A stretch of DNA of 64,000 nucleotides, from the NCBI GenBank assembly GCA_000702025.1, contig JNKJ01000027.1, positions 1 through 64,000 on the forward strand, read 5' to 3'. Positions 59,594 to 64,000 of the stretch are shown piece after piece. The first letter of the stretch is position 1, and every line of letters begins with the position of its first letter. Made by a program: the position numbers and the translations under genes. Under the pieces are notes generated by a model, which was not told where the DNA came from, did not search any database, and saw only the letters and a program-made list of their open reading frames with translations. The DNA comes from Blautia schinkii DSM 10518. GTDB lineage: Bacteria; Bacillota; Clostridia; Lachnospirales; Lachnospiraceae.

Positions 59594-60793
59594 TCATTCT
59601 CCCTTCTGCTGCGAAATTTCCTCTTTGGGATATAAAAGCTTTTCCAAAGTCGGCTGCACACCCAGAGCTTTCATGGTAGCACGGATTTGCTCCGGTACTT
59701 CTGTATTACCCGATGTCTTTATCCTTTCCGCCTGTCCTCTTTTTACTGCGCGGATAAGCAGATTCTTAGGCGTATGCTCCATATCTATAAATTCCAATAT
59801 CTGTGTATCATACCCCTTGCTCTCAAGAAGATTGGCCCGAATGCCGTCCGTAATCAGAGCCGCCATCCGCTCCTTAAGGATGCCATAACGAAGAATCGGC
59901 TCCAGCATTTCATTTGCAATCTGTCTGTTAAGCTCATGCTGACAACAGGGCACGGAAAGAATCACCTGCGCACCCCACTCCACAGCCTTAGCTAAGGCAA
60001 AATCCGTGGCCGTATCACACGCATGGAGGGTAACCACCATATCCACCGCAGAAACGCCCTCATAATCCGCAATATCTCCCTGATAAAAATGCAGCTTCTC
60101 ATATCCATATTCTGCGGCCAGACGATTACATTTCTCGATTACATCTGTTTTCAGATCAAGGCCAATGATATTCACATCATATCCCTGAAGCTCCCGCAGA
60201 TAATAGTACATAGCAAAAGTAAGATACGATTTGCCGCACCCAAAATCAAGGATTGTCACCTCCCGGTCCCTGGACAGTCTGGGAAGGATATCCTCAATAA
60301 ACTCCAGAAAACGGTTAATCTGCTTGAATTTATCATATTTTGCCGTAATTACCTTACCCTGCGCATTCATCACACCCAAATCCACTAAAAAGGGAACGGT
60401 GATGCCTTCCTTGAGGATATACCGCTTCACCCGGTTATGAGCCATGATCTGCACCGGCTTAAGGGGAGGATGCTTTTTCGTCTTAACGGTAATCTTTCCC
60501 TTTTTACTCACCAGCACTGTCCCGTCCAGGCACTGTCCGCTGGCCTGAAGCTGGCCGAAGCTCTCCCGCAAAGCCTGCTTCAGATAGGCGATAAGCTCCT
60601 CCCGCTCATAATTCTTATGGAAAACCTTAGTTCCCTCCGTAGCCGAAGCCTGGTAAAGCACCTGTCCCTTAAGCTCCACAGGGCGTAACTTAACCTTAGA
60701 AGGCCCATCCCCGCCCCTGCGCGCGCTTAAAACCGCCTGAATCAACTGTTCATTTATCTGTTCGTCCAAATACTCTTCTATTGTTTTCATCAT
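59594..60793 (-). CDS. Class I SAM-dependent methyltransferase (Methyltransf_32-like)
   Basis: A 399-residue protein. The N-terminal 170 residues are an unrecognised domain with basic patches (KVKLRPVELKG, KTKKHPPLKPV), which may bind RNA. The catalytic part has motif I TILDFGCGKSYLTFAMYY near 180-195, an acidic loop GLDLKTD, and the post-motif VTLHACDTATDFAL and SVPCCQHEL. The CDTATD and SVPCCQ segments are characteristic of Methyltransf_32 proteins, whose bacterial targets are largely unknown. Two ATGs in a row start the gene; the ribosome site is weak. It is coupled to the downstream exported protein gene by a one-base gap. Confidence 0.85.
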   Translation of the reverse strand: MMKTIEEYLDEQINEQLIQAVLSARRGGDGPSKVKLRPVELKGQVLYQASATEGTKVFHKNYEREELIAYLKQALRESFGQLQASGQCLDGTVLVSKKGKITVKTKKHPPLKPVQIMAHNRVKRYILKEGITVPFLVDLGVMNAQGKVITAKYDKFKQINRFLEFIEDILPRLSRDREVTILDFGCGKSYLTFAMYYYLRELQGYDVNIIGLDLKTDVIEKCNRLAAEYGYEKLHFYQGDIADYEGVSAVDMVVTLHACDTATDFALAKAVEWGAQVILSVPCCQHELNRQIANEMLEPILRYGILKERMAALITDGIRANLLESKGYDTQILEFIDMEHTPKNLLIRAVKRGQAERIKTSGNTEVPEQIRATMKALGVQPTLEKLLYPKEEISQQKGE

Positions 60794-60860
60794 AGCTCTA
60801 TTATATTAGTTTTCCTCATTCTTGTATATAGCATGTTTATAACCTGCATCATTCATTCCG

Positions 60861-61229
60861 TTAATAATATCTCCTGCAGCGGTGCCTTCTGCATCTTCTG
60901 CGGGATATTTCCTGGTACAGGAGCACTTCGATAAGATCATCAAGAAAACCTCTCGGCATCTCCTGTGCAGCCATCTCAGGCTCCGCCTGCTCACGGATGC
61001 GGCGGCACATCTGATGCAGCATGAACCGATCCGGATACTGGTCATAAAGCCGGCTTCCCTCATAATCAAAAAGCGCACACTCTGCCTCCACCATCTCCTG
61101 GATTCTCTGCGCAGTCTGCGGATAGTATGATTTCATCAGAGCAAATTCCTCTTCCTGTGCTCTCTCCCCGTCAAAAAGCAGGGGATTTGCATAAGCCGCG
61201 TAAAACGGATAATATTTATCATAATACAT
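60861..61229 (-). CDS. Small Tyr/Arg-rich conserved-looking hypothetical protein
   Basis: A 122-residue protein. It starts MYYDKYYPFYAAYANPLLFD, has an acidic central helical part (EEEFALMKSYYPQTAQRIQE, EGSRLYDQYPDRFMLHQMCR) and ends in a very basic, Cys-containing tail (EISRRRCRRHRCRRYY). The middle resembles short proteins seen in Lachnospiraceae genomes, from memory only. An overlapping frame at 60806-61078 is judged a shadow. It may be co-transcribed with mtnN upstream. Function unknown. Confidence 0.6.
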   Translation of the reverse strand: MYYDKYYPFYAAYANPLLFDGERAQEEEFALMKSYYPQTAQRIQEMVEAECALFDYEGSRLYDQYPDRFMLHQMCRRIREQAEPEMAAQEMPRGFLDDLIEVLLYQEISRRRCRRHRCRRYY

Positions 61230-61311
61230 ACAATAGTCCTGTATCCCTTCACCATCATCTATTCCAGTATATGCAGGAAAATGGCTTTCTGACAGTCCCT
61301 TGACAGTTCCT

Positions 61312-62010
61312 TTATAATTCCTCGACCATCCTCAAGGTCAGGTTCACACTGTGGGTGATAGCAGCTGCTTCAAATGTCTGATAGTCCATCTGCGCACTGT
61401 CATCCGCTTTATCCGAGATAGCCCGTATGATCAAAAACGGCACATGATTCAGATAAGCAGCCTGCCCAATGCCTGCACTCTCCATCTCTACTGCAAACCC
61501 ACCAAACTCACCGATGATTGCATCCTTCACCTCTTTATCAGAAATAAACTGGTCCCCGGATACGATTCTTCCCTCAAACACCTGAATCTCCGGATTCACC
61601 TCACGGCACACCTTTACCGCCAGTTTACGCAGCCCTTCATCTGCAGAAAAAGAAAACTCATCCATCTGCGGAATCTGTCCTTTCGGATACCCAAATCCCC
61701 GCGCATCCACGTCATGATATAGTACATCCGTAGCAACCACGATATCCCCAATATTAATATCCTTATCAAGGCCTCCGGCAATCCCCGTATTGATCACTGC
61801 CTCAACCCCATATACATCCGCTAAAATCTGCGTACATACTGCTGCATTCACTTTACCGATACCAGAACGCACAACCACCGCCCGCTTCCCGGCAAGCATT
61901 CCCTCATAAAAATCCATAGACGCCCTGGTTGTAATCTGAACGTCTTCCATTTTTTCCTTAAGCCTGGAAATCTCCTCTTCCATAGCCCCGATAATTCCGA
62001 TACACTGCAT
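61312..62010 (-). CDS. mtnN: 5'-methylthioadenosine/S-adenosylhomocysteine nucleosidase
   Basis: Removes adenine from MTA and SAH in methionine salvage and AI-2 precursor formation. The 232-residue protein starts MQCIGIIGAMEEEISRL and carries the family motifs VVVRSGIGKVNAA, INTGIAGGL, GDQFI, the catalytic VEMESAG (Glu) and RAISDKAD (Asp). Length is typical. GGAAGTGAGG precedes the ATG. It lies divergent from the TSCPD gene. Confidence 0.97.
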   Translation of the reverse strand: MQCIGIIGAMEEEISRLKEKMEDVQITTRASMDFYEGMLAGKRAVVVRSGIGKVNAAVCTQILADVYGVEAVINTGIAGGLDKDINIGDIVVATDVLYHDVDARGFGYPKGQIPQMDEFSFSADEGLRKLAVKVCREVNPEIQVFEGRIVSGDQFISDKEVKDAIIGEFGGFAVEMESAGIGQAAYLNHVPFLIIRAISDKADDSAQMDYQTFEAAAITHSVNLTLRMVEEL

Positions 62011-62052
62011 AACTGAACCTCACTTCCTGTTATTTTTCACACTGCTCTTGGT

Positions 62053-62105
62053 ATTATATCAAATCTTTAAATTATATGGAAACTTTTTTTCTACTCTGCT
62101 ATAAT
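62053..62105. promoter_or_regulatory. Divergent promoters of mtnN and the TSCPD gene
   Basis: A + strand TATAAT is at 62100-62105 and a minus-strand TATAAT at 62053-62058. The same hexamer at 62077-62082 (TGGAAA / TTTCCA) lies 17 and 18 bases from them and could be a weak -35 for both directions, making them mutually exclusive. Confidence 0.5.
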
Positions 62106-62184
62106 AGTCTGGATAAATATACATGCCCACTGGGTGTTTATCTACTGAATAGTTACATAACTTTTACAATTGGAGGAATGAAAG

Positions 62185-62427
62185 ATGTTATACAGAACAA
62201 AAGGTGTCTGTGCACAAGCTATTGAATTTGAACTAGACGATGAAAAGAAAATCCATAATGTGAAATTTATTGGCGGCTGCTCCGGCAATACCCAGGGCGT
62301 TGCCAGCCTCGCAGAAGGGATGGATGCTGAGGAAGTGATCAAACGCCTCGAGGGCATCCGCTGTGGCCATAAGTCCACCTCCTGCCCAGATCAGCTCACC
62401 CTGGCAATCAGACAGGCTCTCTCATAA
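62185..62427 (+). CDS. TSCPD domain protein (TIGR03905 type)
   Basis: An 80-residue protein with the TSCPD motif (TSCPDQL at 69-75) and conserved FIGGCSGNTQGV and GIRCGHKSTSC cysteines. TSCPD domains also occur at the C-terminus of B12-dependent ribonucleotide reductases; this stand-alone form is common in Firmicutes and its function is not established. A thiol or metal role is suggested by the Cys/His pattern. TTGGAGGAATG (SD) precedes the ATG. Confidence 0.9.
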   Translation: MLYRTKGVCAQAIEFELDDEKKIHNVKFIGGCSGNTQGVASLAEGMDAEEVIKRLEGIRCGHKSTSCPDQLTLAIRQALS

Positions 62428-62455
62428 TAGCGCAATATATGCTGCGCAGTGGTTG

Positions 62456-62488
62456 AAAATCTCCGGAGTATTCCGCTCCGGAGATTTT
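62456..62488 (+). terminator. Terminator after the TSCPD gene
   Basis: AAAATCTCCGGA at 62456-62467 pairs perfectly with TCCGGAGATTTT at 62477-62488 with a 9-nt loop; A and T runs on both sides make it suitable for both converging transcripts. Confidence 0.93.
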
Positions 62489-62559
62489 CCTTTATATCTT
62501 GTCAAATCTCAGTTCTCAAATGTCGTTTCTGACCCATTCAAGCACCAGCTCTGGCCCAT

Positions 62560-64000
62560 TCAAATATCATTCCTATCCCACTTATCACATAAGGATTGGA
62601 TTTCCCTGGAAAACCTCTCCAGTTCTTTGTTGGGACAGCCCTCGTTCTTCCGGATAACCGTCATCAGGCGGTGGCCCAGTGACACAAGCTTCTCAAATGC
62701 CCGTGCTGCCTTAGCTGCTTTCGGTGTAGTCACAGTTTTCTCTATCTTTACACCCTGCGCCTCATATACACAAACATTTTCTGTCAGATCATAAATTGTT
62801 CCGCTGAAAGGAGCCATGGTATCATACCCCAGTTCCTCCCTAAGTCTCTGAGCAAATATTTCTGTTACGCTATCCTCACCATGAGTTACAAAGACTTTTT
62901 TGGGCTTTTCATCAAAAGCCTTAGCCCAATCGATCAGCCCATTCACATCCGCGTGACCGCTGATACCCGGCATCTGGAAGATTTCCGCCGCGACATGCAC
63001 CGGCTCGCCGAAAAGCTTTACTTCCACCGCTCCCTCAAGAAGGGCACGGCCCAGCGTTCCAATCGCCTGATATCCGACAAAGAGAATGGTATTCTCCTCC
63101 CGCCACAAATTATGCTTCAAATGGTGCTTAATACGACCAGCATCACACATACCGCTGGCGGAAATTATCACCTTGCAGTCATCATCAAAATTAATCGCCT
63201 TTGAATCATCACTTGTAACAGAAGTTTTCAATCCCGGAAAGCTCAGCGGATTCACGCCTCTGTGAATCAGACTAAGAGCCTCCTCGTCAAAACAGTCATA
63301 ACGATGTTCCCCGAAAATAGTCGTTGCCTCATTTGCCAGAGGGCTATCCACATACACTTTAAACCCGTCGTGACCATGGACAAGATTATCTTCCTTAATC
63401 TGCCTGATGAAATACAGCATTTCCTGTGTGCGCCCCACAGCAAAAGATGGAATGACCAAATTGCCGCCCCTGTCAAAGGTTTTCTGAATGACCTCAGCCA
63501 GCAGCTTCACATAATCTGGTCTTTCCCCGTGGCTTCTGTCCCCATAAGTGGACTCCATGACCACATAATCCGCTTCATGAAGATATTGCGGGTCTCTGAT
63601 CAACGGCTGTTCAGTATTTCCGATATCACCGGAAAAGACTATTGTCTCCTCCTTACCGTCCTCGGTAATCTTAATCTCGATACTGCTGGAACCCAGCAAA
63701 TGCCCTGCATCAATAAAGCGAACAGAAATCCCTTCCGCAGGTGTTACCGTCTTTTCATAAGGACATCTTACAAAATTCTTCAGCACACCCAGCGCATCTT
63801 CCATGGTATATGCCGGCACAAACTCCGGTTTGCCCTGACGGCGTCCCTTACGGTTGCGCCATTCCGCCTCAAACATCTGAATATGCGCGCTGTCACGAAG
63901 CATAATGTCACATAAATGACAGGTTGCCTCCGTCGCATACACCGGTCCCTGAAACCCCTTGGAATATATTGCCGGAAGGTTCCCCGAGTGATCCATATGG
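62560..64000 (-). CDS. Beta-CASP metallo-beta-lactamase RNA-processing nuclease, partial at the window edge
   Basis: At least 480 residues of a Ysh1/CPSF-like beta-CASP protein. The frame continues past 64000: codons before the apparent ATG at 63996 include CAT, giving HMDHSGNLP, which is the end of the H-x-H-x-D-H metal motif, so about 60-70 N-terminal residues are outside. Inside are AGHLLGSSSIEI (metal His), FSGDIGN (Asp), the beta-CASP motifs (VMESTYGDR, IPSFAVGRTQEML), SASGMCDAGRIKHHL, PGISGHADVNGL and VTHGE. Such proteins are RNA endo/exonucleases or related hydrolases. It is convergent with the TSCPD gene. Confidence 0.92.
   Translation of the reverse strand, partial: HMDHSGNLPAIYSKGFQGPVYATEATCHLCDIMLRDSAHIQMFEAEWRNRKGRRQGKPEFVPAYTMEDALGVLKNFVRCPYEKTVTPAEGISVRFIDAGHLLGSSSIEIKITEDGKEETIVFSGDIGNTEQPLIRDPQYLHEADYVVMESTYGDRSHGERPDYVKLLAEVIQKTFDRGGNLVIPSFAVGRTQEMLYFIRQIKEDNLVHGHDGFKVYVDSPLANEATTIFGEHRYDCFDEEALSLIHRGVNPLSFPGLKTSVTSDDSKAINFDDDCKVIISASGMCDAGRIKHHLKHNLWREENTILFVGYQAIGTLGRALLEGAVEVKLFGEPVHVAAEIFQMPGISGHADVNGLIDWAKAFDEKPKKVFVTHGEDSVTEIFAQRLREELGYDTMAPFSGTIYDLTENVCVYEAQGVKIEKTVTTPKAAKAARAFEKLVSLGHRLMTVIRKNEGCPNKELERFSREIQSLCDKWDRNDI

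Noticed and set aside
60806..61078. Alternative minus-strand frame overlapping the small Tyr-rich gene
   Set aside because: No ribosome site and no resemblance to any family; the 60861-61229 frame has a better start and composition.
62363..62794. 143-codon + strand frame after the TSCPD gene
   Set aside because: It starts inside the TSCPD gene, crosses its terminator and runs antisense to the beta-CASP gene.

Overview
The window looks like a chromosomal segment of a gut-type Clostridia bacterium, most likely Lachnospiraceae. The basis is gene content and style: a DnaD/DnaI-type primosome operon with a long prs, YhaN/SbcD-like genes, several ECF sigma/anti-sigma pairs, DUF2812 with PadR, a TSCPD protein, GalK/GalT, moderate G+C, AGGAGG ribosome sites and simple hairpin terminators. 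No rRNA, tRNA, CRISPR array, insertion sequence or phage was seen. Only the first about 5.7 kb and a few regulators or single genes are on the + strand; the rest reads leftward.

Layout. 0-5.8 kb: murC, a dense DnaA-box cluster, then a DnaD-domain protein, a DnaI/DnaC-like helicase loader and PRPP synthetase in one tight + operon. 5.9-10 kb: YhaN-like ATPase, SbcD/Mre11-like phosphoesterase and asnS. 10.2-13.2 kb: an ECF sigma factor with an anti-sigma-like membrane protein that ends in a beta-propeller. 13.4-23.9 kb: a ten-gene sugar or polyol catabolic operon (two TIM-barrel isomerase/dehydratase-like proteins, RbsD-like mutarotase, CUT1 ABC importer without ATPase, medium-chain dehydrogenase, two Gfo/Idh/MocA oxidoreductases, VOC protein) divergent from a LacI regulator, with readable promoters and operators between them. 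24-29 kb: LD-carboxypeptidase, Crp/Fnr regulator divergent from a nucleoside hydrolase, small membrane proteins and a PadR/DUF2812 pair with a textbook operator. 28.9-34.9 kb: two more ECF sigma/anti-sigma pairs flanking a tandem duplication of a secreted protein gene that also copied the tail of a GNAT gene. 35-39 kb: O-acetyltransferase/MATE operon divergent from AraC, and a RelBE/ParE-type toxin-antitoxin module.

39.2-43 kb: a GMP synthase whose glutamine amidotransferase domain has been gutted, and a short UvrA-like ABC ATPase. 43.3-51.3 kb: a seven-gene operon of poorly characterised families (PucR regulator, OPT-type transporter, DUF917, DUF1177, AroM, M29/NicX-like aminopeptidase, Asp/Glu/hydantoin racemase). 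It looks like a self-contained uptake and breakdown pathway for an unknown peptide- or hydantoin-like compound, and three unrelated short tandem repeats sit at its gene borders. This is the best candidate for an undescribed system. 51.5-64 kb: a secreted SGNH hydrolase with five cell-wall-type repeats, galT and galK, a large conserved exported protein, a methyltransferase, a small tyrosine-rich protein, MTA/SAH nucleosidase, a TSCPD protein and the C-terminal part of a beta-CASP metallo-beta-lactamase nuclease that runs off the right edge.

Functions are assigned by reading motifs and recalling families; no database search was run.
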